From Brachypodius melanocephalos (taxonomy: Eukaryota; Chordata; Aves; Passeriformes; Pycnonotidae), in assembly GCA_013398615.1 (NCBI GenBank), contig VZSR01003806.1, positions 20,808,652-20,872,651 of the forward strand: a stretch of 64,000 nucleotides of DNA, written 5' to 3'. The notes under the pieces are model-generated. The model had not been told where the DNA came from. It saw only the letters and a program-made list of their open reading frames with translations, and did no database searches. Below, in pieces: positions 1-11,878 of the stretch. The stretch's first letter is position 1. Each line of letters starts with the position of its first letter. The position numbers and the translations under genes were made by a program.

Positions 1-611
1 ACACCATGAAGGACTGAGGCAACTCAAGAAAGCTCAAAAAGAGAGGAATCACAGCACCAGACATATTTTTACACTGTCCTTACAGCAGACAGCACCTAGA
101 GGTCTCAACATGATTGTAAAGAGCAAGAGGTTCTGTGTATGAACTCAGCACAAGCTCTCGATTCACACAAGTTGTGCCCTAAAATGACTGGCACTAAGTT
201 ACATTAAATAAAGGTCTGCAAGGTGAATTATTTTTACTGGATACAAGTAAAGCTGGTATTTTTGAAATTCACAGCAATTAACACTCCCACGACCGAACTT
301 CATTTGTTATCTCAGCATTAAGCAAAGCACTGCTCGTGGAAAAGAACAAATTCCAACTCCTCACATGCATGACCAGCTCTAAATCAGTAGCAGTTCTTCA
401 GGAAAGACTATTCCAAGAAGAGATACTCTCAATCAATACACAAAAGTGATCAGCAAAAAACTCCCCAGATGTTAGGCTGGAGGTCAGAGAACAACAGAAC
501 TTGGATTCAGCTGCTTGTGTAAGCTGGAATATTCACCCTGGAAATATGGAAATCAGCTCTGCTTGGGTCCCCACTCACCTGCCCCAGGTCACTAAAAATT
601 GAATGTAAGAA

Positions 612-800
612 CAGAAAAGGTCCAGAGAAGAGTGACAATTAATATTATTAGAGGCAAGGGAAGCCTTGGTGTCTATGAAGAGATAAGAGAGTGACTGTTA
701 AGTTCAGAGAGGAGATAAACGAGCAGCACATTGATAGCAGCACGTACAGAGAATGATCCTGGATAAATGCAATGTTCTGCCTTATTCTTTCTCATGATAC
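612..800 (+). repeat. Ancient L3/CR1-like LINE remnant
   Basis: The run cagaaaaggtccagagaaga, then gtgacaat and attagaggcaaggg, resembles the conserved stretch upstream of the 3' end in L3/CR1 elements (reading roughly: aggtgcagagaagggcaac, gattagagg). It decays after about 760. Recognition is from memory of the family pattern and the boundaries are approximate. Confidence 0.45.
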
Positions 801-2920
801 TCATGCCAGAGGGACCTTTGACTTTTTAAACACATTTTAGCATATAAAATGAAACTAGGTATAATTAGTTCTCCGGAAGTACCCTGAAGACCTTAGCAGG
901 ATTTAGAAGGAATTACATATTTATGTGAATAATAAGAATGCCCAGAGCTGCAATAGCAGAATTAAAAACACAGGATAAGAGATAAGAGCTTTTGTCCACA
1001 GCCACATGGCTGCTGGCCAGGTGTAAACCAGGCACAGGATGGAGAGGACAGGTAGAAAGAATGATAAACACCACAACCATCATCATCTGGGATGAGATCC
1101 TGCTTGTCACCTTCATGAGCAGGGGGACAGAACACGGAGGATCTCAGCTGGTGCTGGAGGAATGCAGCAGAATATCTGGACTAGAGGAGAATTCCCATTC
1201 CTAAAATGTGGGTTTGCTGCACAGGCCAGTGTTGTTACAGATCAGACTGACAAAGTCGCTTTTTCTAAATGTTGATTTCAGTTATTCTGACCTTGGCAGA
1301 TACAAGAATTTTATCTGAAGTCTGCTGCAAGGAGCTGCCCCTCCCACAGATGAGCCTTTTATTATTTTTTAAAAAGAGACACAGAGAGAACGCAAGGATA
1401 CAAAAAGCACCTGAGCTCTCTAGGAAGCAAAATAACTCATTAGGTGCTGGATCCTTGAAGAAACCAGAGCCTGGAGAGGCTTTGGACAGACATTCTTGCA
1501 TTCTATTTTACTGCCTGCAATCTGCCAAACAACTGGGATTTGCTTACAGCTGATTAGAATAGGAAGCTTGTATATTATGCATGTCTGAGAGGGAACAGAG
1601 CTTGATCTAATGCAAAATAAGGCAGATCCTGTGTGCCAAGCAGAAAATGGCTGCTCTTGCATTTTATGAAGACACAGAGCAATGACCCTGAGCCAAACCA
1701 CTCGAACCTTCACACAGGCAGATGATTCTTGCCTGTGTCTGAATGGTAAAGTGAACTTTGCTGGGTGCCTTTGCAAAGTGCCTTCGCTCAGATCTCGAAG
1801 CATTTCAGGAGCACAAACAGCAAAGATCCTAAAAAAACCCCATTCCCTGTGTCTCAAAGGACTCAATGAAGTTGAATCTCCCTGTGGAAGTTGCTGACTA
1901 ACAAACACCTTATGACAGGATTGAAAGAGCTGGAAAAAATATAAAGAAATCACCTGATGTTTCCCTCTGCATTAAGATCAAGTATCTCAGAACCATCCTG
2001 ACAGATTTCAGCTAATTTGCTCCTGAGAAATGTTCTGTAGCTCCTGTAGATAACCTGCTTAATGCCATTCCTGAAGTCAGGAAGCTTTTCCTAATGCCAA
2101 TATTCCTCGGTAACCCAAGAGTCAGAGGCTTTTGGCACTTTTCCCTTGGCTTGACTCATCTCCCAAGCTGGTAGTGGGTATTTTACAGCTGAGAACAACC
2201 AGTCACCGAAAGGTTCAAGGACACCTGAGGGTCACAGAGACAGCAGAGATAATTCCCAGCCCTCCTCATCCCCCAGCAAACCCAGGAAAGACGAGCAGCA
2301 TTCCTGAGTAAACCCGTGGCCATCGTTATATTGATGAGAAGCTGCTGTTCTGTTTCTAACAATGTAGCAGCCTAATGGAAGGGGCCGAAGGACATTACTT
2401 CCTGCTCTGCTGTCAGCTTGGAAAGGGAGAAACGCAATGAATCCCAAACTTAAATCTCCTCCAAAGCCTTGCACAGGAAACTTAGATCCCCTATGGGGCC
2501 GGTATTAAGGTTCTGCTGGAAGACATAACTAAGAGTAATGGGATGAAATTAACTAAGAAAATTTCCTAACTGAATTTCAGGAGCTAATAGAGCTCTCGTG
2601 TTCCCCAGGGAAGCCGTGGAAGCCCCGGCGCTCAGGAGAGCTGCAGTAAAAGCGCTTTCACAGTCGGAAGGATTTCTAATAAGGCACGTCAGGCCTCATC
2701 TCACTCGGGGCCAGGACCATGCCCAGGGCACTGCCTTGGGATTGGGGTGGGATGAGCCTCTTCCAGAAGGGGAAACAAGGCTGAATCTCCCAGCACCACG
2801 ATGGGAAGGCAGCAGTGACTGTCTCGGCATGGAGATGACCTCCCTCAGCTTGGGTCCACTTTGGTGGGGAAACAAAAACACAGCTGGTTAAATCAGACAG
2901 AGTTGGGCAGTGATGCCACA

Positions 2921-3345
2921 GTAATCACGGAATTATGGAATGGTTTGGCTTGGAAGGGACCTTAAATCTCATCTTGTTACAATTCTGACACTTTCACTAT
3001 CCCAGGTTGCTCCAAGCCCCATCCAGCCTGGCCTTGGGACACTTCCAGGGATCCAGGGGTAGCCACAGCTTCTCTGGGCAACCTGTGTCAGGGTCTCCCC
3101 ACCCTCACAGCCAGGAATTCCTTCCCAATATCCCATCTATCCCTGCCCTCTGGCAGTGGGAAGCCATTCCCTGTGTCCTGTCCCTCCATCCCTTGTCTCA
3201 AGTCCCTCTCCAGCTCTTCTGGAGCCCCGTCAGGCTCTGGAAGGGGCTCCAAGCTTTTCCTAGATTATTCTCTTCTCCAGACTGGAAACCCCTAACTCTC
3301 TCAGAGGAAAGGTTCTCCATCCCTCTAATCCCCATGGACCTAATG
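2921..3345 (-). repeat. CR1 LINE, 3' fragment
   Basis: Starting at the element's 3' end on the left, the reverse-complement signature is clear: ggaatggtttggcttggaag, ttgctccaagccccatccag, cacttccagggatccagggg, and ggcagtgggaagccattccc, ending near ctccatccctctaatc. It is 5'-truncated, as is usual for avian CR1. The open frames over it (3007-3411 plus, 3198-3482 minus) are repeat translations. Confidence 0.93.
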
Positions 3346-3835
3346 CTTTCCTGTACCTTGGAAAAATCAAAGGACTCCTCTTCCACGAAGCCAGTACAAC
3401 CATGCCTGTAAAGAAACCACGAACTCATCCAACTCAAAGCAAAGAAAATCAGAACAAAACTAAGCAGACCAAACAACTCCATGGAATCACCATCTTTTTG
3501 TTAAACTTCCTCTTCTGGTGCTCCCAGCTGTCCTTTGGCCCAGCACAGCGAGCCAAAACAATTCAGGAAAATGCAGGGGGAAATAAAAAGGATTTATTCT
3601 TTCCTGAAGCAGGCTGACTTGGCTGCTATTTCCATCAGACAAGAAACATCTCTGGCACAGCGCAGGGTGGCAGGAGCAGGGAAACTGAGGAGGAGGAATT
3701 GAGAAGGGTGGCGAGGCAGGGTAACACCCAAGGATGAGATGGTGACAAACTGTTAATTCAGCTCAGCTACAGCACGAAACTGTACCCCCCTATCTTGGGA
3801 AATCTGAACCCATTTCTCTTCTGAATTAACCCAAG

Positions 3836-3930
3836 TGAAACACCTGACTCTGTTTTGCCACCTATGAAATGGGATGATGGAGATCTGTAGCATCTCAGTC
3901 TTATTTAATCTAAATACACCTTTACGAAAG
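3836..3930 (-). repeat. MIR-like ancient SINE remnant
   Basis: The piece cctgactctgttttgccacc tatgaaatgggatgatgg matches the reverse-complement MIR pattern (cctcagtttcctcatctgtaaaatgggg type). It is old and short, with approximate limits. Confidence 0.5.
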
Positions 3931-4142
3931 GAGCTTCAGAAGCACAGACAAGTGTTAAAATAAAAACCCAGAGCCATAAAATCAAACCAAATAACCCTCA
4001 ACCAGAAAGCAAAGTCCCTGCTCCCTAGACAAACTGGGATACGTTCAACTGATGAATTATGCATTTTTGTTTAGGGCAGAATTTACAGTCATTTTAATTT
4101 CATCTTTGGATAAAGCATATACTTAAAAAACAACACTCAACT

Positions 4143-4152
4143 CCCCCCCCCC
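4143..4152. repeat. C10 homopolymer
   Basis: A run of ten C residues within otherwise AT-rich intron sequence. It is likely length-variable and prone to sequencing error. Confidence 0.9.
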
Positions 4153-7100
4153 AGTCTTTAACAGCACTCATGAAAAGTGCCTTTAAATGGTTATAAAATC
4201 ACTGATTCTGCTGCCAGTTTTTACCTGAAAAAGAAGATAAACCTCTACTCCAACATATGATTAGAAGAGAAGCATAAATCACTGGGGGAAAATAATAATA
4301 ATAAAAAAATATAGACTGACAAGACAACACAGCTTCATTAAAAAAAGAGAAAGCCCTAAGGGAATTTTCAATTTCATACTTTTAATGAGAGGGGTTGAAA
4401 AGAAGAAGCAAAGCAGAGAAAAGAAAAAAAAAAAAACCAAAACACAACATTATCTGTGGGACAAGACGTAACAAAAAAAGAACACGAAAGTGAACCAGAA
4501 AGAGGCTTTCAAGTTTAACCTCGGGTTTGCACAGAAAGGACTCTTGCAGTTCTTAGCTCTGCTCCCAAAGGAGGGCAAAGCCACACAACAACACCGACAC
4601 GCTCAAAACTCAGCATATTCCATGAGCAGGAGGCTCCAGAAGAGAACAGGTCAAGGTTGGCATCAGTAGCACTGCAGTTGTCTGAACCACACCTAGTCTG
4701 CAGTTAAATATAGAACTTTACTTTCTGGAACCACTGCTCCTCTTAACCTTCAGAGCATAAATATTCAGGGAGATATCTACAGAAAAATAAAAAAAAGTAA
4801 AGGGATAAAGAGAGCCGAATCTATTGTCAAAAAAAAAAAAAAATCTAAAACCAGGGATTAATAAACTACCCTGGGAGGATTCCAAAAAAGCAGTAAAGGC
4901 TGGAGAATTGAATTACAGAAACCACAAGCAGCATCCTGGAAATCCAGTATAAACCAATTAGTTCCTTTAATACACATACCCTGTACTCAGACCCTCAGGT
5001 GCATCAGACATTTCAGGATATGGTCCTAACTCTAATCTTCATTCTATCAGGTTGGCACCAATACAATAATTAATTGAACTGGAATTTTTTTGCTGATTTA
5101 AAGCTTAAAAAAAAAAAAAAGGGAGAAACTACCCCTCCCACCCTCACCCTTTTCATTCAGTTCATGGATTAAATCCTGGCTGGTGCTGTGCATTCTCAGC
5201 TGGATTCTCTGCTCCTAAGAAACAAATCCCTCAAAATTTTGCAATCACATTCAGATTCTTCCCTTGAAGCGCTCTCAGCTGGTTTGACACATGGACTTTT
5301 AGCAACTCCAACTTTTACCAACTGAATACAAGACCAAAGCAAAAGCAGAGGGCACAATTCAGTGATGGAGCAGGTCAACACCCTCATACTCAGCCAAGAA
5401 ATGTTTATACAGCATCACACCAGCTTTTCACAGGGAAGGAGGAGTTTTGCAAAGATTCCACTCAGGTCTGGTTTCCACCCCCTTATCTTCAGGCATGAAA
5501 CTAAACCATCAAAGTTAGTTCTAATTGCAGGAGGCAGCCAGAGAGGAAGGTGCACAGAGCCCTCCTCTGGGTGCATTAGTGAGATGGAATTGTCTCCTGG
5601 ATCTCCGTTTCTTCATCCTGGACAGGTATCAACCCAATAATGAACGAGCACTTTCCTGAGCTTCCCAGAGCAGCAGCTCCAAACCAGGTGCCTAAATCCT
5701 TGTGTGCACCAACATCAGAGCCAGAAGATGCAGGACACACACACACAGTGCATTAAAAGTTGCATTTCATTAGGGAAAACAGTCCATTAAACTGAGATGC
5801 CTCCACTCAGAATCAAAACTTAATCCTGCAGAGGAAAATGCAAATTAACCAGACAAATGGCACCAGCCCACAGGCAATGCCAAACACCATTTCAGTGGCC
5901 AAATGCTTATTTCTGACCCTGGGGCACCAGGGGAACCTGATCTGCTTGGGCCAGAGGGGTCTGGTTACCTTCATCCTGCTGCTGTTATGAGTCATATCAC
6001 AGCCAAGCCTGGAAAACTCCAGTGACCTGTAAGTGAAATTAGTGATTTTTTTTCCCCCAAGGGCTCCCAGAAGAGTGTTTTCCTCCCACTCTTTCAAAAC
6101 TTGTCACATAAACCAGCTCATCCTTATAGCTCAACGAGGCCTTTTAAAGCACAACAGTTAAACAACCATATCCCATTGCTTTATGGTGTAGCTTTATTGT
6201 CACACAACACTTTTACTGTGTTCTTGCCTCGAGTAGAACTCCTCAGCTTTGCTTCCCAGTACCCCCCAGCACTCACAGCGACCCAGCCAAGGGCTTGGCA
6301 AATTAATATCAAAAGCCAGGATTAAGGCAATGTGTCAGCAGCAGAGTAAAGAGAAAACCCTGGCACAGCAAAGACCTTACAGAGCACAAGACACAGAGAA
6401 CAAAACCAAGAACAACAAAGAAGAAGAATTTAATGAAAAATTAGACCCGGTGATCACGTATCTGCATTCACAACTGGATGATTTCCAGTGTCCAGACCAA
6501 CTTGATTCTTTTAATACCCAAACCCAAACCTCCCACCTTTCTGACAGATGTACTAAAACACCACAGTTTTAATTTTTAGGGTTTCCCAGCAGAGACTGGC
6601 TTGAGGAGAGAGGTGGATGAGGAAAGGGTGGCTTGCTCAGCTCTCTATCAGCAGTTTCCCCAGCAAAGGAGTCTGAGGCACAATCAGGGTTCAAACAGCA
6701 AATAACAGCAGTTACTGCACTTTGGGCCAGGCAGAAACCAGGAAGAAAAACAGCCATGCCTTAAACAAGCCATGCCCAGAGAGCTCTGATTCTATTCCCA
6801 ATAAGCATTTCACACACAGAGGGCTGACCAGGAGATGGTCACACACCGTCAGGACAGTCAGACAAGCATTTCAAAGTACTAAAGATCCTGTCCTGCCCCT
6901 TGTTCTGCCTCTGTGGAGGGGGACACTAGAAAAACAAACTATCAGATCACAGGACTTTGCATTAGTTGGGTCTAACAAAACAGGACAGATTTCAAACATT
7001 TACATTATTTCCTTTGGGGAAACATCCAGGCAAAGCCAAAAAGCATCAATGCCAGATAAAATATCAGTGCCAGGCCAGAATAGGGAAACAAACATTTAAG

Positions 7101-8131
7101 TTACTGGTTCCAGTCCTGCAAAGACACACAAGTGTGTGGCAGCCTGTGTTCCTGAGAGAACTCAGGATTTCAATCTTAGCCCAGGCAAAAGATGCTCTCC
7201 TGCTCCTAATCAGTTCCCAAGACCCCCATGCAAGCAAGAAGAGATGGAAGCATTAAAGAAATGGTAAAAACACATCCTACAAATCTGCTGGCTGAGGTCT
7301 CACTGGGGTTGCAGACTAGGGAGGAGTGTGTAACACAGTCATCCAGTCCTTCCATGGCAAGGAGGCGCCTCATGGAAAAGAGGGGAAAAAACTCCTCCCA
7401 GACATTTAATCCTGGATAAAAATAAGCATTCATCCCTCAACTACATCCAAGTTCCCCAGCCCTTTTCTACTGCGCAACATTATCTGTAAAAGAGACATTC
7501 CTGTAAAGGAGAGGGAAAGGCAAAGCACGCCCGGGCTCAGAGAGGAGAGCTGGGAGCTCTAATGATCACCTGCCACTCTTGCATATGGATTTGAAAGATC
7601 CACTCTGCTCTGTGCTGCTCCCAGCTCCTGTAAAAGGGTTCTAAGAGCCTTTTTGGACCAGGAATCTACTGCTTGTTAGGCAAAGTTCTGCATCCCGAAC
7701 AATTACAGAGCTGCCGAAATGCCGGTATCCACTTTAAAACACCATGAGGCATCAGTGGGACAAGTCAGGAAAGTGGAAAGGAGAAATGCAGAATGGAAAG
7801 AGCTTGCAAAACCTTCCCAAGAGAGCCTGGATCAGGGTAAGTGGAATAGTTTCTGCAAAAGCAAAAAAGAGCTGAACACCAACATGCTCAGACTGAGCTG
7901 AGGACGTGATGTACAAAAATAAAGAGATCCTGCCCAGAGCAGCGTTTTTTTACAATTTTTTTAAACAACACAAGAGGCAAAATAGCTCCTCCTACTCCAT
8001 CATCACAAATCAAATTCTTACAGGCTTGCACGAGGCCACAACACATCCGTGAAAACAATGCTGCTGCTCACCAGAGCGGGGAAAAGGAGCCTTGTCCCAT
8101 CTCCAAATCCCCTGAGAGAGCCACCACCTAC

Positions 8132-8285
8132 CTCTCCATAACAGCCAGGCACTCCTTTCTCCACGTGAACCGACTGCCTCGCCGTAGTCTGAAGGTCCCA
8201 GAGGTAGCTGTGACTGGGGGAGGCGTCTGTCTCCATTCTGGCTCTTCTATTGGGATGGGAGCGGGTCTCATGCTTAGTGTAGCCC
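8132..8285 (-). CDS. HMBOX1: HMBOX1 coding exon (interdomain linker and start of homeodomain)
   Basis: This 154 bp exon is exactly 2 + 150 + 2 bases. It encodes ATLSMRPAPIPIEEPEWRQT, a PPPV linker, and then FRLRRGSRFTWRKECLAVME, where the atypical homeodomain begins. The acceptor is ttgtccttag before GGGCTACA and the donor is GAGAG before gtaggt. The trailing AG begins a Ser codon completed in the next exon. The residues that should follow (rest of helix 1, the long loop, and the recognition helix with NWFANRRKE) do not occur in bases 1-8131 on this strand, so the next exon lies outside the window. These are residues 222-272 counted from the Met at 26583. Confidence 0.97.
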
Positions 8286-8356
8286 CTAAGGACAATAAAC
8301 AGTGTGTTTCCCAAAGGGTTAAAAAGTCAGGCCCATCCTCTCACTCCTGCTCGTGG

Positions 8357-8437
8357 AAAAAAGAAAAAAGAAAAAAAAAAAAAAAAAAAGACAAGAGAAG
8401 TGATGAAACCATTCAAACTGAAAAAAAAAAAAATAAA
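8357..8437. repeat. A-rich tracts close to the 8132-8285 exon acceptor
   Basis: Two near-pure A runs (8357-8389 with a few G interruptions, and 8421-8437) lie 70-150 bases upstream, in transcript sense, of the HMBOX1 acceptor. On the transcript strand they read as U-rich tracts. Confidence 0.85.
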
Positions 8438-10389
8438 GGATTATCAAAGACACCTTAAAGATACACAAAGCCAGCTAGAACTCCCATTTTCCAGCCTCCA
8501 AGGCAGAAGGGGATGACCACGGAAATTCAAGGAGCTGATGGGCGCTTAGGAAAATCTGTCCTGTCTTCCTCAAGAGGAAAAGAATCAAAGAAAGGGTGAG
8601 CTGTGCCCTGGCTGGGATTCATTTAGGTTGTGCTGCCACCTCAGCTGTCACAAAAAGAGGAAATAGCAGTTTCTATTGAATTATACAACAGCCTCAGGAA
8701 GCAAAATGGAAATTTATACCAAAGGTATTTCAGTGTGTCCAAAGAGCTGAGAAAATACCTGAAGCAGCTCCACCCATAGAAAACACACCCCGTTGCCTGG
8801 GCAAACACGGGCTCAGGAGTGTCAGGGTGCCTGAAAAAGTCACTGAAGGCAGATTAACAACACAGCCTTCCTCTCCCACTCCCCTTCTTTGGATGTATTT
8901 CTCCTTTCTGTGAGCCTGAGCTGGAAAGCATCAGGCACGAGACAGGATTTGGCAAGATGCCTTCAGGAAAGGCCCCTTTGAAACTTACCCCTGATCCTTT
9001 CCACAACAGCCTCTCAGTTAATAAATCAAGATAAATAAATCAAGATACTCTGGGAGATCGATCTTTCCTACATCTCTTGGTGAGAAAGGGAACCTGGGAT
9101 AGGACACAAGGACAGAAACCAGGGTATGCTCTGAAGGACAGCTTTGTGCTTAGTGACTTCCCCTGCAGGGAAGAGAGAGCTGTTCCAGTGTGCAACAAAA
9201 AAAATTAGAAAATAAGGCTGTATGAAAAGATGAATCACCCCCTATATCCCACAAACATCCCGAGTTCCAGTGGAATTCCTGCACTGAGCCAGCCTGGATA
9301 CATCCAGGAGAAGCAGCAGCCCTGCTCACAGTGTTGGGCACACTCAAGAGCAGGGCTGTGACAGCAAACCCCTTTGGGTGCTCAGGCTCACTCAGAATGG
9401 CTGGGATTTAATCATCAAAACACACAGTGTTAGTGCAACAACACTGCTCCTCTAATACACAGAGGAGTGAAAGGGTCAAGGGAACCTAAGAGTTTAACCA
9501 ATAAACAAATTCCTCCAGCTAAAAAGCAAGAAATGAGCTGTTTAGGCACTTGGCTGTGCTCCTTTCCAGAAATGCACACGGAGTCTTTCCCTTCCTGCCA
9601 GGGGCTTGCATCTGTGTTAGGTAGTAGAGCCCAAAATAATTTACAAATGTTCCCCAGGAGGAGTCAGTAGGAAGTGAAGCCCACAATCTCTGCCTTGCAC
9701 ACACGAGGCACGGTGCCTCTCCCTAATTCCCAGCTAACGAGCCTACACAGATTACTTGGTTCCATTGAAACATGAAATATTTCCTATAGTGCCAATTTAC
9801 TGGGAGGCCATTTCAAGGAGAGCTCCTTATCTAGTCTCACTGCTACTTGAACAGTTTAGGGGGCTGGGTGGCTAGCAAGTTGCCAAGCTTTAAACACACT
9901 TCAAAAACTTTTTAAAAAAATTTAAAAATTTAAAAAGAGTCAGGGGAGAAGAGGAAAAGGAGCTAGCTTCCCCTGCATTGTGTTAGCAATATACTTTCCC
10001 TACCTGAAGATTTGATTTCACAGGGAGAGTACAGGAGTATCAGTGATGCCTCACATCAAGGCAAGGAGATGCACGGTCCTTCCATTAAATTTGCCTGAGA
10101 TTTTTTCAAAGGTTGAAAAAAGAAAAAATCTGCATTGAAAGCATAAATTCTCTGCTGCTGCTACAGGTATGTTCATGTACTGAATATAATACAGTTTTTT
10201 GGTTTTAGTAGCCTTCCTAGATCAATTTAGCCATTTCTCTTTTCTATGGGGTAACATCAGTATCAGCAGCATATAAGAGAGGAATATGCTGAGAATTACA
10301 AGCAAGTACCCCACAAAGCAAGAGAGGAAGATCTGAATGCATAAAGAGGCCCAAAATGGGCTTGGATGAATGTGTGAAAAGGCAACATG

Positions 10390-10715
10390 GGATGCTCAGA
10401 GCCCCTTCCAGAGCCTAAAGGGAATGCAGGAGAGCTGGAGAGAGACTTGGTTCAAGGCATGGAGGGACAGGACACAGGGAATGGCTTCCCACTGCCACAG
10501 GATGGGGTTGGATGGGATTTTGGAAAAGAATTGTTGCCTGTGAGGGTGGTCAGGTCCTGGCACAGGGTGCCCAGAGAAGCTGTGGCTGCCCCTGGATCCC
10601 TGGAAGTGTCCAAGCTCAGGCCAGATGGGGCTTGGACCAACCTGACATAGTGGGAGGTGTCCCTGCCTATGGCAGGGGGGGTGGAATGAGATGACTTTGA
10701 ACCCAAATTTATCAT
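10390..10715 (+). repeat. CR1 LINE, 3' fragment
   Basis: Forward CR1 signatures occur in order: cagagccccttccagagcc, agggaatggcttcccactgcc, gtgcccagagaagctgtggc, and ctggatccctggaagtgtcc. The fragment ends near ggtggaatgagatgac. The open frames around it are repeat translations. Confidence 0.93.
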
Positions 10716-11852
10716 CTGTGATATGCACATTTGATAAGGAACTTGTGGAGCTTTCCCTCATCCCGCTCTGTTCTCTGAGCTCCCATTTATTCTGCTGTTC
10801 CAACATTCCACCACAATATTCTCGCCACCCAGCTCCACTTCCTTATAACTTAGCGAGGTACATCCTAGTCACCAGTTCAGATTCTTTTTTTAAACCCCTC
10901 AAACAGCTTTTAAGGAGAAGTGAAACTTCTCTCCTGAGCAGGCAGAGCGGAGAAAACGCAGTACAAGGTTCTCAGCGCGTGCATCAAACAGCAAGACACC
11001 TCTGAGGGGTGCAGAGGTGAAGCGCCTGGGAAGAGCTCCTTTCACACACAGAAATGAAAGGAGACAGCTCTCACTCCCTGCCTGTGCTCAGCACCTCTCC
11101 CTGCAGCACTGGGTTTTCTCTGTGGATTTTCTGTGTGACTGAGGATGCTGCAGGATGGGTTTAGGGGAGAGAAGGCAGGAGAGGTGCTCTCCAACTGGAA
11201 TGCAGCTCTCTCCACGTTCAAAATTCCTCCTGGCCAAGGCCTGCACATCCCAGACGCCATCCTGAAGGAAGGGAGTTGCTCTAAGAGCATCACATTGCTG
11301 CTCCCCATCCCAGGGTTCAGGCAGGCCCTGCCACGGAACGGTCACAGAAAGCCTCAGGCGTCTCCCAGCTCCAAGAAACCATTTCCTGGCAACTTTTCAT
11401 TTGCAGCAAGTACCTACTGTAAATTATCCTGATAAGAACAGATGCCTCACTGTATTTTTAGCCAGGCTGACCCTAGATCACACAATAAACACCTCTTGGT
11501 CAGAGCGAGCCGTGCCGGATTGAAATCAGCAGCAGCACAAGGATCCCTACAGAGCCCTGGGTGGGGAGGAAAAGGAGCAGAGCAGGGACTGTTTGCACAT
11601 CACCAACCATCCCTCCCCAGTGCAAACCTCGTGGGACAGCCAGCCCCTGATTTTGGGTTGGCTTTTCTTTCACAGCTAAACAAGAACAGCTATGAAAAGA
11701 ACAAGAGAGATGCTACATCCTGATAATAACTCCCTTTCATTTTCCCTTTTGTTCAAGGAGGAAGAGCCCATGGTTCTCTCCAAGGTGACCACGGCTGCCT
11801 TCCTATTAGAGAAGAGTGGCAGAAATAGATACCCAGCCTAAATGGAAGTACA

Positions 11853-11878
11853 GATACAGACTGGGGTCAGTCTGTATC
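11853..11878. repeat. Perfect 11-bp inverted repeat with 4-base loop
   Basis: The left arm gatacagactg and right arm cagtctgtatc are exact reverse complements separated by gggt. It lies mid-intron. No terminator or miRNA precursor role is supported, because the stem is too short for a canonical miRNA hairpin. Confidence 0.85.

Larger units (their letters stand above)
1..8131 (-). other. HMBOX1: HMBOX1 intron 3' of the 8132-8285 exon (incomplete)
   Basis: This is non-coding sequence between the last visible exon and the window edge. It holds an ancient L3/CR1-like remnant near 612-800, a CR1 at 2921-3345, a MIR-like remnant near 3836-3930, a C10 run at 4143-4152 and several A-rich tracts. I searched it on the minus strand for the remaining homeodomain residues and found none. 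Open frames of 60-180 codons here show no recognisable domain and overlap one another on both strands, as expected for chance frames. Confidence 0.85.

Noticed and set aside
1420..1953. 177-codon minus-strand open frame
   Set aside because: Has no identifiable motif and does not match the missing HMBOX1 C-terminal residues.
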